Shown: one piece after another, positions 22,101 through 30,217 of the stretch
How positions within the stretch are numbered: position 1 is the first letter of the stretch
Layout of the letters: every line of letters starts with the position of its first letter
Assembly (NCBI RefSeq): GCF_020177575.1
Contig: NZ_JAHTBK010000001.1
Coordinates: 1,609,875-1,673,874 of the forward strand
Direction of reading: 5' to 3'
Source: Hasllibacter sp. MH4015
GTDB taxonomy: Bacteria > Pseudomonadota > Alphaproteobacteria > Rhodobacterales > Rhodobacteraceae
DNA length: 64,000 nucleotides
The notes under the pieces: model-generated
Database searches by the model: none
The model's input: only the letters and a program-made list of their open reading frames with translations
What the model was told of the DNA's origin: nothing
Made by a program: the position numbers and the translations under genes

Positions 22101-25100
22101 GATCACGCTGTCATTGCCGTCGCCGCCGGTGATCGCGTCATCATCCGCGCCGCCGTCAAGTACATCGTCGCCTTCGCCACCGTCGAGCGTGTCGTCACCG
22201 CCGCCACCGCGCACAGTGTCGTCGCCTTCGTCGCCCGACAGGTCGTCGCCATCGGGCGATGCGCCGCCGTCGATCACGTCGTCGCCGGTGCCGCCCGAGA
22301 CGGTGTCGGAGCCCTGGCCCGCGTTGATCGTATCATCGCCGCCATTGCCTTCGATCACATCGTCGTTGCCATCGTCGCCGTCGATCTGGTCGCCGCCACC
22401 ATCGGTGGGGGCGTTGTCGTCGTTATAGCCCGGCCCCATGTTCTCGCCGAACTCTTCGCCGTCCACGACGCCATCGGGCGGGGTCGGGTCCGCGCCCACT
22501 TCGATCGTGTGAACCGCGCTGTCGGTGCCGCCATTGCCGTCGGAGATGGTATAGGACACGGTCGCCGTACCCTCAAACCCATCGGCGGGCGTAAACAGGT
22601 AATTGCCGCCGCCCTGATCTTCGAGCGTGCCCTGTTCGGCGGGCACGGTGGCCTCGGTCACGGTCAGGCTGTCGCCATCCAGGTCCGTGTCATTGTCGAG
22701 CAGGTCGATGGAAACTGGCGTCTCGAAATCGGTGCTGTCGCTGTCGTCCACGGCATCGGGATCGTCGTTCACCGGGTTCACCGTGAAGGTGATCGTTCCC
22801 GTATCGGTGCCGCCATTGCCGTCGGACACGGTGTAGGTGACTTCATCGGTGCCGTTGAAGTTCGGATCAGGCTCGTAGGTATAGGTGCCGTCACCGTTGT
22901 CGGTCAGCGTACCGTTGGCCGGATCGGTGATGTCGGTCACGGTCAGCGTGTCGCCATCATCGTCCGTGTCATTGTCGGTCGGGTTGAAGGTGACGCTGTC
23001 ATCCTCGTCCACCTCGATCGGGTCGTCATTCGCCACGGGGCCATCGTTCACACCGGCCACATCCACGGTCACAAGGCCCGTATCGGTGCCGCCATTGCCA
23101 TCGGCGATGGTGTAGGTGATCTCGGCCACGCCGTTGAAATCGTCGGCCGGCGTGAATTCCAGCTTGTTGTCGACGATATCGACCGTGCCTTGCGCCGGAT
23201 CGACGGTCGCGGAAATGATCGTCAGATCATCGCCATCCGCATCGGTGTCATTCTCCACAGCGTCGATTGTGACGGTCGTATCCTCGTCGGTGGAGGCACT
23301 GTCATCCACGGCAACGGGGCCGTCATTGACCGCACCCACGGATACGATCGCCTCACCCTCATCGGTACCGCCATTGCCGTCGGACACGGTATAGTTGATC
23401 GTGACCGGCCCGTTATAGTTGAGCGCAGGTGTGAACGTCACCGTGCCGTCGCCATTGTCGACAACCTCACCCAATGCCGGATCGACGGAGACGGAGGCCA
23501 GCTCAAGCGTGTCGCCGTCCACATCGGTGTCGTTGCCAAGCAGGTCGACCACAACCGCGACGTCCTCATCGGTCGTCTCGATGTCATCTACCGCAACCGG
23601 ATCGTCGTTGACCGGCGTGACGGTCACGTTGACCGTGGCGGTGTCGGTGCCGCCGTTATTGTCGGTCACGGTATAGGTGATCTCGGCCGGACCGTTGTAG
23701 TTTTCCGTGGGCGTGAAGACCAATTCATTGCCGATAACCTCGACCGTACCCTGGGCCGGATCGACCGTGGCCCCCACGATCTCCAGCGTGTCGCCGTCGG
23801 GATCGCTGTCATTGTCGAGCACGTCGATGGTGATGGGCGTGTCTTCGTCGGTGGTGGCGCTGTCGTCCTCGGCCACCGGGCCGTCATTCACAGCGCCAAC
23901 CGAGACAACGGCCTGACCATCATCTGTGCCGCCATTGCCGTCGGACACGGTGTAGTCGATCGTCACCGGCCCGTTGTAGTCGGGGGCAGGCGTGAACGTG
24001 ACCGTGCCGTCGCCATTGTCGACAACCTCACCCAATGCGGGATCGACGGAGACGGAGGCCAGCTCAAGCGTATCGCCGTCCACATCGGTGTCGTTGCCGA
24101 TCAGGTCGATCACGACACTTTCGTCCTCCATCGTGGACGCGCTGTCATCCACGGCGACCGGGTCGTCGTTGACCGGCGTGACCGTCACCGTGACCTCGGC
24201 GGTGTCGGTGCCGCCATTGCCATCGGAGATGGAGTAGGAAATCGTCGCTTCGCCGTTGAAATTCTCGGCCGGCTCGAACAGCAGCTCGCCACCGACGATG
24301 GACACAACGCCCTGATCCGCGGGAACGGATGCGCCGGTGATCTCCAGCGTGTCGCCATCCACGTCGGTGTCGTTGTCCAGCACGTCGATGGTGATCGGCG
24401 TGTCTTCATCGGTGGTCACGGAATCGTTCACCGCGTCGGGCGCGTCGTTCACCGGGGCCACGTTGAAGGTCACGGTGGCCGTGTCGGTGCCGCCATTGCC
24501 GTCGGAAATGGTATAGGTGACGGTGTCGGTCCCGTTGAAATCTGGATCGGGCGTGTAAGTGAAGGTGCCGTCGCCATTGTCGGTCAGCGTACCGTTGGCC
24601 GGGTCGGAGATATCGACCAGCACGGGCGTGTCACCATCGGGATCGCTGTCATTGCCAAGCGGATTGAAGGTCGCCGTGGTATCCTCGTCCAGGTCGACCG
24701 TATCGTCCATGGCATCGGGATCTTCGTTGTAGCGTTCGCCGCGGATTTCTTCGATCTCGATGAAGGTCATCTCACCGGTGACGCTGCCATCGGTGGGGTC
24801 GATGAACTGGATCGTGCCGGAGGTGGAGTTTCCGTCGGCATCATTGGTCTCGTTGATGATGCGGAACGGGCCTTCGCCGGTCAGGTCCAGGACGTCGAGG
24901 TCATTCGCGTCGCCCGGCGCGCTGGAGCCGGTGCCGCCATCGGCAATGTCGCCATCGTCGCCGCCGACGATCGTGTCGGCATCGTCGCCGCCCGACAGCT
25001 CGTCCATGCCGATGCCGCCGGTCAGGATATCGTCGCCGCCTTCGCCGAAGATCGTGTCGTCGCCTTCGTTGCCCATCAGGACATCGTCGCCCGCGCCGTT

Positions 25101-26672
25101 GCCCACATCGCCCGGCACGTCGAAATAGACGTCCGTGATGTTGATACCGGAATTGTTGCCGCCATCCTGGCTGTGGTCGATGATGATCGTGGACACGGGG
25201 CCCGGGATCGTCACGAGGACGGAGTAATCGGCCGATGTATCGGGCTGGTAGCCGCCATTGGAATCCGCCGTGTCGTTGCCGGCCACGCCATCGGTGTCCA
25301 GAAGCGTCAGGTTGGACCCGGCCTCCAGCTCGACCGTGATCGGGTTGCCCGCCGCATCCAGCGCGGTGATCTTGACGATCCCGTCGCCGTCGATGTCGTT
25401 CACGCGGAACGAGACGTTTTCGACCGGGTCGGAGAAGTCCAGCTCATAGCTGGCCTCGTTGCCGTTGCCATTGGTCGTGCTGTCATAGGACGACGTGTCG
25501 TCGATTGTCTCGGTGCCGGTGTCGATGCCCGTGACGTTCTGCTGGTCGGAGGCGACTTCGTCTTCCACACCCGCATCGGCGGTCACAACGCGGAAATCCA
25601 CGGTGACGGAGCCGGTATCCTGCGAGAAGGAATCCGCCGTGCCATCGGGCACCGAATTCCACTCAAAGCTTTCGCGCACGGTCGGCGTCGCGGGGCCACC
25701 GTTATCGCCGTAAATCAGGTCATCGCCGACATTGCCGGAAATCGTATCGTTGTCGCCGCCGCCGAAGACAGTGTCGTCGCCAAGGCCCGCGTCGATCTCG
25801 TCATCGCCGCCATTGCCCATGATCACATCGTCAATGCCATCGGCCCCGTCGATGATGTCGCCACCGCCATCGGTGGGCGCGTTGGAATCGTCGTAATCCG
25901 GTTCCATCACCTCGCCGAAATCCTCACCGTCGACGATGCCATCGGGATCGGCCGGGATCGTGTCGTCGGTGGTGTAAAGCGCCACGTAGTCGATGGAGCC
26001 CTGGAATTCCTTGTCGTAGACGCCATCGTCCTTTTCACGGGCGCCGAAGGTGAACTCCTCGTCGTCATTGTCCGTCAGGTCGAAGGTCAGCCCGGTCTCT
26101 TCGGTCACCAGCGTCTCGGACGCCCCGGTCGTCAGGTTTTCCACGATCAGCTGTGCGCCGGTCGCGCTGTCGAAGACGTACTTCACGTTGATGACATCCC
26201 CGGGCGAAAAGAAGCCGGAGGAGGTGCACAGCGTCGCTTCCGCGTTGCCATTGTCGGTGTTGTGGTAGGACTGGACCTGGCCGTCGTTGGTCACGCGGAT
26301 CTCGAAGAAGCCTTCGTCATCCTCGTCGATATGCTTCTCGCCGCGCGACAGGATGACGTCTTCGGAACTGCCGGAATGCGCCGATTGCGTGAACTGGACC
26401 TCCAGCGTCCCCTTGTCGAGGTTGAACTGCTCGTCATCGGCCGAGGTGCTGCTGTCGGCATTGACGTCGAACACCGTGGGGCTCGAATTCGTGCCGCCGC
26501 CGACGTGAAGCTGGTCGTTGGAGAAGGTGGGCGATTGACCGTTGCCGTCGATGGCATTGCCGTTCTGGGCGATCCCGTCATCCAGCCCCGTATCGGCGGT
26601 TTCGTTGCCGCTGCGGAAATCCCACAGGCCGATCAGCTGATCCAGGTTGGACGGCTCGTTAAAATTCGTCAT
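19149..26672 (-). CDS. giant RTX / cadherin-like repeat protein with C-terminal Hint domain
   Basis: A 2507-residue, very acidic protein, presumably secreted and calcium-binding. Order of parts: a LamG-like N-terminal domain (about 10-235); RTX glycine-aspartate nonapeptide clusters (about 277-325, 535-610, 1430-1840, 1885-2290); eight cadherin-like or VCBS-type repeats of about 93 residues (about 650-1395), each ending in SDGNGGTD-like sequence; and a Hint domain starting CFTPGAMIATPKGEVPV with Cys2315, then SPQHRVLV. A module with the pattern DGxVDGEEFGE..NAPTDGGGD occurs three times, each in front of an RTX cluster. No N-terminal signal peptide is seen, as expected for type I secretion, but no ABC exporter is nearby. 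Hint domains of this type may self-cleave; that is inference. It could serve adhesion or surface-layer roles. Confidence 0.93.
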   Translation of the reverse strand: MTNFNEPSNLDQLIGLWDFRSGNETADTGLDDGIAQNGNAIDGNGQSPTFSNDQLHVGGGTNSSPTVFDVNADSSTSADDEQFNLDKGTLEVQFTQSAHSGSSEDVILSRGEKHIDEDDEGFFEIRVTNDGQVQSYHNTDNGNAEATLCTSSGFFSPGDVINVKYVFDSATGAQLIVENLTTGASETLVTEETGLTFDLTDNDDEEFTFGAREKDDGVYDKEFQGSIDYVALYTTDDTIPADPDGIVDGEDFGEVMEPDYDDSNAPTDGGGDIIDGADGIDDVIMGNGGDDEIDAGLGDDTVFGGGDNDTISGNVGDDLIYGDNGGPATPTVRESFEWNSVPDGTADSFSQDTGSVTVDFRVVTADAGVEDEVASDQQNVTGIDTGTETIDDTSSYDSTTNGNGNEASYELDFSDPVENVSFRVNDIDGDGIVKITALDAAGNPITVELEAGSNLTLLDTDGVAGNDTADSNGGYQPDTSADYSVLVTIPGPVSTIIIDHSQDGGNNSGINITDVYFDVPGDVGNGAGDDVLMGNEGDDTIFGEGGDDILTGGIGMDELSGGDDADTIVGGDDGDIADGGTGSSAPGDANDLDVLDLTGEGPFRIINETNDADGNSTSGTIQFIDPTDGSVTGEMTFIEIEEIRGERYNEDPDAMDDTVDLDEDTTATFNPLGNDSDPDGDTPVLVDISDPANGTLTDNGDGTFTYTPDPDFNGTDTVTYTISDGNGGTDTATVTFNVAPVNDAPDAVNDSVTTDEDTPITIDVLDNDTDVDGDTLEITGASVPADQGVVSIVGGELLFEPAENFNGEATISYSISDGNGGTDTAEVTVTVTPVNDDPVAVDDSASTMEDESVVIDLIGNDTDVDGDTLELASVSVDPALGEVVDNGDGTVTFTPAPDYNGPVTIDYTVSDGNGGTDDGQAVVSVGAVNDGPVAEDDSATTDEDTPITIDVLDNDSDPDGDTLEIVGATVDPAQGTVEVIGNELVFTPTENYNGPAEITYTVTDNNGGTDTATVNVTVTPVNDDPVAVDDIETTDEDVAVVVDLLGNDTDVDGDTLELASVSVDPALGEVVDNGDGTVTFTPALNYNGPVTINYTVSDGNGGTDEGEAIVSVGAVNDGPVAVDDSASTDEDTTVTIDAVENDTDADGDDLTIISATVDPAQGTVDIVDNKLEFTPADDFNGVAEITYTIADGNGGTDTGLVTVDVAGVNDGPVANDDPIEVDEDDSVTFNPTDNDTDDDGDTLTVTDITDPANGTLTDNGDGTYTYEPDPNFNGTDEVTYTVSDGNGGTDTGTITFTVNPVNDDPDAVDDSDSTDFETPVSIDLLDNDTDLDGDSLTVTEATVPAEQGTLEDQGGGNYLFTPADGFEGTATVSYTISDGNGGTDSAVHTIEVGADPTPPDGVVDGEEFGENMGPGYNDDNAPTDGGGDQIDGDDGNDDVIEGNGGDDTINAGQGSDTVSGGTGDDVIDGGASPDGDDLSGDEGDDTVRGGGGDDTLDGGEGDDVLDGGADDDAITGGDGNDSVIGGGGNDTIDTSGSEDLLDTGWPGYGPIPPVDPDADPDNDKDTVFAGEGDDVVSTGDDADLIDAGTGNDTVDAGIDDDTVQGGAGEDLIIGSEGNDVLSGGGDDDTIFGGLETPAPDGVNLADDGFGAPFGPDPLTDNNADLIDGGAGNDLIFGQDDDDTITGGTGNDTIDGGVDDDEISGGQGDDSLLGDHGDDSIQGNFGDDTLEGGRGNDTLEGNGDDDLIIGGAGDSIIGGGDSDTIIIDQDEVDSDGENDTAIFADGSGNGDDRDTLDLTDFVSYRNLVETVDGDGDSTSGTVEVKNDEDEWVEVTFAEIETLLLPPKEADGIVDGEEFGELMGPGYDDANAPTDGGGDQIDGDDGIDDVIEGNGGNDTIDAGLGADTVSGGTGDDVIDGGADDGDDSIDGDEGNDSILGGEGDDTIDGGDDDDTVRGNEGDDVVSGGDGDDSVTGGAGDDTLDGGTGDDSLTGGSGDDVIDGGEGDDTVTAGTGADSITDLDGDNVINSDNPGSFDPDLGVPIPTGGLTGPFIVTPPDADPDDNKDTITTGDGDDTINSGDDADVIDAGNGDNVIDGGTDADTITTGDGNDSIVGGEGSDSIDSGDGDDTIDGGVGDPAANFIDEPNDGFTGDPILDNGDDTINAGAGDDVVNGEDDNDLIDGGEGDDTLDGGIDDDTVLGGEGNDVIVGGQGADSLDGGFGNDTFNVGTFTDPNGTGDYQEGVGDTIVGGEDPDDEDEDVLDLTGSGSLKVIFDDAVDPGGEPGESGTVIFYTDDTQTEESGRLTFKEIENVIPCFTPGAMIATPKGEVPVESLREGDKVITRDNGIQEIRWTGSRTLNRTELAEAPNMKPILVKAGSLGHNLPERDMLVSPQHRVLVTGETPQLYFDESEVLVAAKHLVGKQGVSVVDAMRTTYIHFMFDRHEVVLSDGAWTESFQPGDQSLGSMGEATREEILALFPELATQDGLTDYAAARRSLKAHEAKLLQL
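23049..24170 (-). repeat. 561-bp internal duplication (cadherin repeats 3-4 and 5-6)
   Basis: Within the giant gene, repeats 3 and 5 encode almost identical peptides, and repeats 4 and 6 are similar. A common stretch begins CCGTGCCGTCGCCATTGTCG at 23441 and again at 24002, exactly 561 bases (187 codons) apart. The units therefore arose by duplication of a two-domain block. Confidence 0.8.
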
Positions 26673-27461
26673 CTCGCACTCTCCTAATCGCCGACGTCTG
26701 AGCCGGCCCTCCCACGCGCAGGGCGTGGGTCAACACAAGTCAACTGTACATGCGACGACGCGAGGCTAAGGGCGGCACGCAGCACAATGATCCGACTAGA
26801 AGGAGGATGAGGTTACGGGTGGCAGACCCGCATTACGGCACACAGGTGATCTCTGGAGAAGATCGCCGGTCTATCGTTCGTTCCCGAGCCCGGTCTTCGA
26901 CCGGATATTGTTACGGCAACACCCCTCCCGCATCTACAGCGGTCATCGTGTGCGGCCGCCCCCGTGGCCTATTGCAGACATCGCCCCCCAGTTGGGCTGA
27001 AAGTGGAATAGCGGAAAATTTGACGGGATTAGAAGGGAAATTTTCGGGGATTGCGTCAGGAATAGGGCTGAAAGTGGTAAATGACGGCCTCAATCTAAGG
27101 CTGAATCCGGGCCGATTGTTTCGCTTCCGTAAATGAACGCCGCGGGGGGCACCCGATCATAGGCGGCCATCCGCCTGTCTTTCATGGCAAATCATCCAAA
27201 AGCTCTGGCAATCCAGTTTAACCATCACCGAAGATTGTCCACGTACCGGTGACAAACGTTAACTTACCCAACGGAAACAGTGTGTGTCACGAACCGTTGG
27301 GAATGCCCTCCGACCGACCTGTCCTTTTAGACATGTCACAAAGGTACTTATTCCGTTTTGGCCGCGAATCGAGTGACGCGGGACGCCACGAAACACGCGC
27401 GCGCCGCGACGCGCCCGCAAGGGGCGATCCAAAGACGTGATCTAGTCGGCGATAAAATGCA
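26673..27461. other. 789-base gene-free region upstream of the giant repeat-protein gene
   Basis: No convincing gene on either strand. The stretch is less GC-rich than its surroundings. It holds a 13-base direct repeat GGGCTGAAAGTGG at 26994-27006 and 27065-27077, an inverted repeat CCCAACGG / CCGTTGGG at 27267-27274 and 27294-27301, and a GACATGTC palindrome flanked by CCTTT and AAAGG at 27323-27344. These are likely promoter, operator or leader elements of the minus-strand gene starting at 26672, or of a small RNA. A plus-strand frame behind AGAAGGAGG at 26800 was considered and not accepted. Confidence 0.45.
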
Positions 27462-27546
27462 TGGTACCCGCGGTCGGACTCGAACCGACAAGCCTCGCGG
27501 CGGGGGATTTTGAATCCCCTGCGTCTACCAATTCCGCCACGCGGGC
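27462..27546 (-). tRNA. tRNA-Leu (anticodon CAA)
   Basis: An 85-base class II tRNA with long variable arm and encoded CCA. The anticodon loop is TTCAAAA, giving CAA, which reads TTG. The T-loop is TTCGAGT. The terminal acceptor pair is G1-U72. Confidence 0.95.
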
Positions 27547-27658
27547 CCGACGCCCCGCTTACCCCCGCAATTTTGCCGCGTCAACGGCTGCTGACCCGCG
27601 CTTGACCCCCCTGCCCCGATGCGGCACGTCAGGCGGCGAATGATTGTCAGGATACGCG

Positions 27659-28237
27659 ATGCTACGCCGCCTTTACGACTGGACCATGGGGTTTGCGGGC
27701 CATCGCCACGCTTTGTGGGTCCTGGCAATCGTCAGCTTCGCCGAAAGCTCCGTCTTTCCAATTCCGCCCGACGTCCTGATGATACCGATGATCCTTGCGC
27801 GCCCGTCGCGCGCGTGGCTGATCGCGGGCGTGTGTCTCGTGGCCTCGGTCCTGGGCGGGCTTCTGGGTTACGCGATCGGCTACTTCGCGTTCGAGGAGAT
27901 CGGCCGCCCGATATTCGAAGCGTTGGGCAAGGTCGAACGGATCGAACAATTCAACGAACGCTTCAATGATTTCAGCTTCTGGCCGGTCCTGATCGCGGGC
28001 CTGACGCCCTTTCCCTACAAGGTCATCACGATCATGTCGGGCTGGACGGGCCTGCCCCTAGCGACTTTCATCGCCGCGTCCGTGGTGGCCCGCGGGTTGC
28101 GGTTCTTCATCGTTGCCGCCCTTTTGTGGAAATTCGGCGCCCCGATCCGCGACTTCATCGAAAAGCGTCTGGGCCTGATGTTCATCCTGTTTTGCGTCCT
28201 GCTTGTCGGCGGCTTCTATGTGTTGAGGTATCTGTGA
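27659..28237 (+). CDS. YqaA/DedA-like (SNARE-associated) inner-membrane protein
   Basis: A 192-residue membrane protein with four to five hydrophobic segments and the DedA/VTT-type pattern: FAESSVFPIPPDVLMIPM near the N-terminus and LTPFPYKVITIMSGW in the middle. DedA/VTT relatives are linked to lipid flipping and membrane homeostasis. The ATG at 27659 follows AGGA by six bases. Its stop overlaps the GTG of dsbB (GTGA), so the two are coupled. Confidence 0.88.
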   Translation: MLRRLYDWTMGFAGHRHALWVLAIVSFAESSVFPIPPDVLMIPMILARPSRAWLIAGVCLVASVLGGLLGYAIGYFAFEEIGRPIFEALGKVERIEQFNERFNDFSFWPVLIAGLTPFPYKVITIMSGWTGLPLATFIAASVVARGLRFFIVAALLWKFGAPIRDFIEKRLGLMFILFCVLLVGGFYVLRYL

Positions 28238-28710
28238 CCCTCACCCGCCGTCATCTGATCGCCATCGCCGGTGCCGGGTCCCTTGCCCTGTTTCTCGGGG
28301 CGCTCGCCTTTGAATATATCGGCGGGCTTCTGCCTTGTGCGATGTGCCTGTGGCAGCGGTGGCCGCACCGGATCGCCATCGGCCTTGCCCTTGTCGGTGT
28401 GATGGTGCCCAACGCGATCATCGCGTGGTTGGGCGCGCTCAGCATGGTAGTGAATGCGGGCATCTCGCTGTTGCACACGGGGGTGGAGCGGGCTTGGTGG
28501 CAAGGCCCGCAGGTCTGCGGCGCATCGGCGGCGCAGGACCTCGGCTCGCTTTCGGTCGATGAATTGTTCGACACGACGTCCGGGCCCCAGCTGGTTCTGT
28601 GTAACGAGGCCGCGTGGACATTCGCGGGGCTCAGCATGGCAAGCTGGAATGGAATTTTCTGCCTGATCCTGGCCGCGATCTGGATCATGGCCGCCCGCCG
28701 CCCGGCCTAA
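28234..28710 (+). CDS. dsbB: disulfide bond formation protein B
   Basis: Inner-membrane quinone reductase that reoxidises the periplasmic thiol oxidase DsbA. The 158-residue protein has four transmembrane segments and both redox cysteine pairs: Cys35-x2-Cys38 in PCAMC and the separated pair Cys95 and Cys123. The GTG at 28234 overlaps the previous stop and follows GAGG by five bases. Its stop lies 13 bases from the convergent Lrp gene. Confidence 0.92.
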   Translation: MTLTRRHLIAIAGAGSLALFLGALAFEYIGGLLPCAMCLWQRWPHRIAIGLALVGVMVPNAIIAWLGALSMVVNAGISLLHTGVERAWWQGPQVCGASAAQDLGSLSVDELFDTTSGPQLVLCNEAAWTFAGLSMASWNGIFCLILAAIWIMAARRPA

Positions 28711-28723
28711 CGCATCCGTCGCG

Positions 28724-29158
28724 TCAGGCCCGCCGCCCGCCCTTGCGCGTGTTCAGAAGCAGCGAGGTCTCCGACGTCTCAACCCCGTCGACCCGGCGAA
28801 TGTCGAACAGCACGCGGTCGAAGGCTTCCAGCGTATCGGTGCCGATCTCCACGATCAGATCCCATTTGCCATTGGTCGAATGCACCTCTTTGACCGCCGC
28901 GTTGCCCGTCAGGCGATGCATCACGCGCTCCGCCCCCGGCCCGGAAATGGCAAGCATCATCAGCCCGCGCACCGGCGCGTCCATCAGGTCATGGGCCGTC
29001 TGCACCGTGAAGCCCCGGATCACTCCCGCCGTTTGCAGCTTCTCCATCCGCGCGCGCACCGTCGCCCGCGACAGTCCAAGCGCCGCCCCAAGATCGGAGA
29101 GGGACGCCCGCCCGTCGCGGCGCAAGGCCGCCAGCAGTTTCTGATCCGTATCGTCCAT
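28724..29158 (-). CDS. Lrp/AsnC family transcriptional regulator
   Basis: A 144-residue regulator with an N-terminal winged helix-turn-helix (LSDLGAALGLSRATVRARME, about residues 20-39) and a C-terminal RAM ligand-binding domain (about 60-140). It is divergent from the arginase-ornithine cyclodeaminase pair, with 120 bases between starts. It therefore most likely responds to arginine or ornithine and controls that operon, as Lrp-type activators of amino-acid catabolism usually do. The ATG at 29158 is preferred; an upstream TTG at 29179 is possible. Confidence 0.9.
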   Translation of the reverse strand: MDDTDQKLLAALRRDGRASLSDLGAALGLSRATVRARMEKLQTAGVIRGFTVQTAHDLMDAPVRGLMMLAISGPGAERVMHRLTGNAAVKEVHSTNGKWDLIVEIGTDTLEAFDRVLFDIRRVDGVETSETSLLLNTRKGGRRA

Positions 29159-29278
29159 ATCGGCGGCATAATCCGCCAATTTGTGAAAGTCACGCGCGTT
29201 TTGCGCGATCTGACGGCTTCCCGATCACCCGGACCGGACGCCAAAAAGGGCGAAACATCTATCCGGAAGGGCCTTCCC

Positions 29279-30217
29279 ATGTCTCGAACCTGTCTTCTGA
29301 TCGGCGCGCCGGTCGATAGCGGCAAAGATCGTCGCGGCTGCATCATGGGCCCCGACGCCTATCGCACCGCCGGTCTGGCAAAGACGTTGAACGATCTCGG
29401 GCAGGACGTACGCGACCTGGGCAACCTGCACCCTGCCCCGATCCGCGATGTCACCGGTCCAGCCCACCTCAAGGCGCTGCCGCAGACCGTCGCGTGGTGC
29501 GAGGCGCTGACCGACGCCGCGCGGGACGCGATGGGCCAGGGCCTGCCGATCTTCCTGGGCGGGGACCATTCGCTGTCCATGGGCTCTGTCGCGGGCGTGG
29601 CGGCGCATGCATCAGCAGTGGGGCGACCGCAATTCGTCCTGTGGCTCGACGCCCATTCGGATTTCCACACGCCGCGCACCACGACCTCGGGCAATCTGCA
29701 CGGCACGCCGGTGGCCTATCTCACCGGTCAGCCCGGCTTCGATGCCTTTCCGCCCGTCCCCGCCCCGGTCCCGGCGGAGAATGTCTGCATCATGGGCCTG
29801 CGTTCCGTCGATCCGGAGGAACGCGCGGCGCTCGCCGATCTCCCCGTCGACCTCCACGACATGCGCGCGATCGACGAGACGGGCTTCGCAACCCCGCTCA
29901 GCGCATTCCTCGCGCGGGTGGCGGCGGCGGACGGCCTGCTCCATGTCTCGCTCGACGTGGATTTCCTCGACCCCTCCATCGCGCCCGCCGTCGGCACCAC
30001 CGTCCCCGGCGGTGCCACGTTCCGGGAGGCACATCTGGTGATGGAAATGCTCCACGAAAGCGGCCTCGTAACCTCCCTCGACCTGGTGGAGCTGAACCCG
30101 TTTCTCGACGAACGCGGGCGCACCGCGTCGCTCATGGTGGACCTGACCGCGTCGCTCATGGGCCGCAAGGTCTTCGACCGCCCCACGCGCAGCTTCGACG
30201 GGAGGGTCGCGGCATGA
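29279..30217 (+). CDS. rocF: arginase
   Basis: Manganese enzyme hydrolysing arginine to ornithine and urea. The 312-residue length is typical. Metal-binding motifs are GGDHS (residues 94-98), DAHSDFH (124-130, where most arginases have Asn in place of the last His) and the SLDVDFLDP block near 230. The ATG at 29279 follows GGAAGG by about eight bases. The stop overlaps the ATG of ocd by four bases. Another ureohydrolase (agmatinase or formiminoglutamase) is less likely given the OCD partner. Confidence 0.9.
   Translation: MSRTCLLIGAPVDSGKDRRGCIMGPDAYRTAGLAKTLNDLGQDVRDLGNLHPAPIRDVTGPAHLKALPQTVAWCEALTDAARDAMGQGLPIFLGGDHSLSMGSVAGVAAHASAVGRPQFVLWLDAHSDFHTPRTTTSGNLHGTPVAYLTGQPGFDAFPPVPAPVPAENVCIMGLRSVDPEERAALADLPVDLHDMRAIDETGFATPLSAFLARVAAADGLLHVSLDVDFLDPSIAPAVGTTVPGGATFREAHLVMEMLHESGLVTSLDLVELNPFLDERGRTASLMVDLTASLMGRKVFDRPTRSFDGRVAA

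Noticed and set aside
19149-26672. Regular short repeats that could suggest a CRISPR array
   Set aside because: The repeats are in-frame nonapeptide and 93-residue protein repeats, with no constant spacer structure and no cas genes.
19344-26687. A plus-strand open frame of 2447 codons opposite the giant repeat-protein gene
   Set aside because: It is the antisense shadow of the Asp/Gly-rich repeats; the reverse complement of GAC/GGC/ACC codons lacks stops. No ribosome site or domain, and its valine- and alanine-rich product is typical of such shadows.
26750-27136. A plus-strand frame of up to 128 codons behind AGAAGGAGG at 26800
   Set aside because: The ATG sits directly against the Shine-Dalgarno-like bases, and the product looks like noncoding sequence with no helix, strand or motif pattern.
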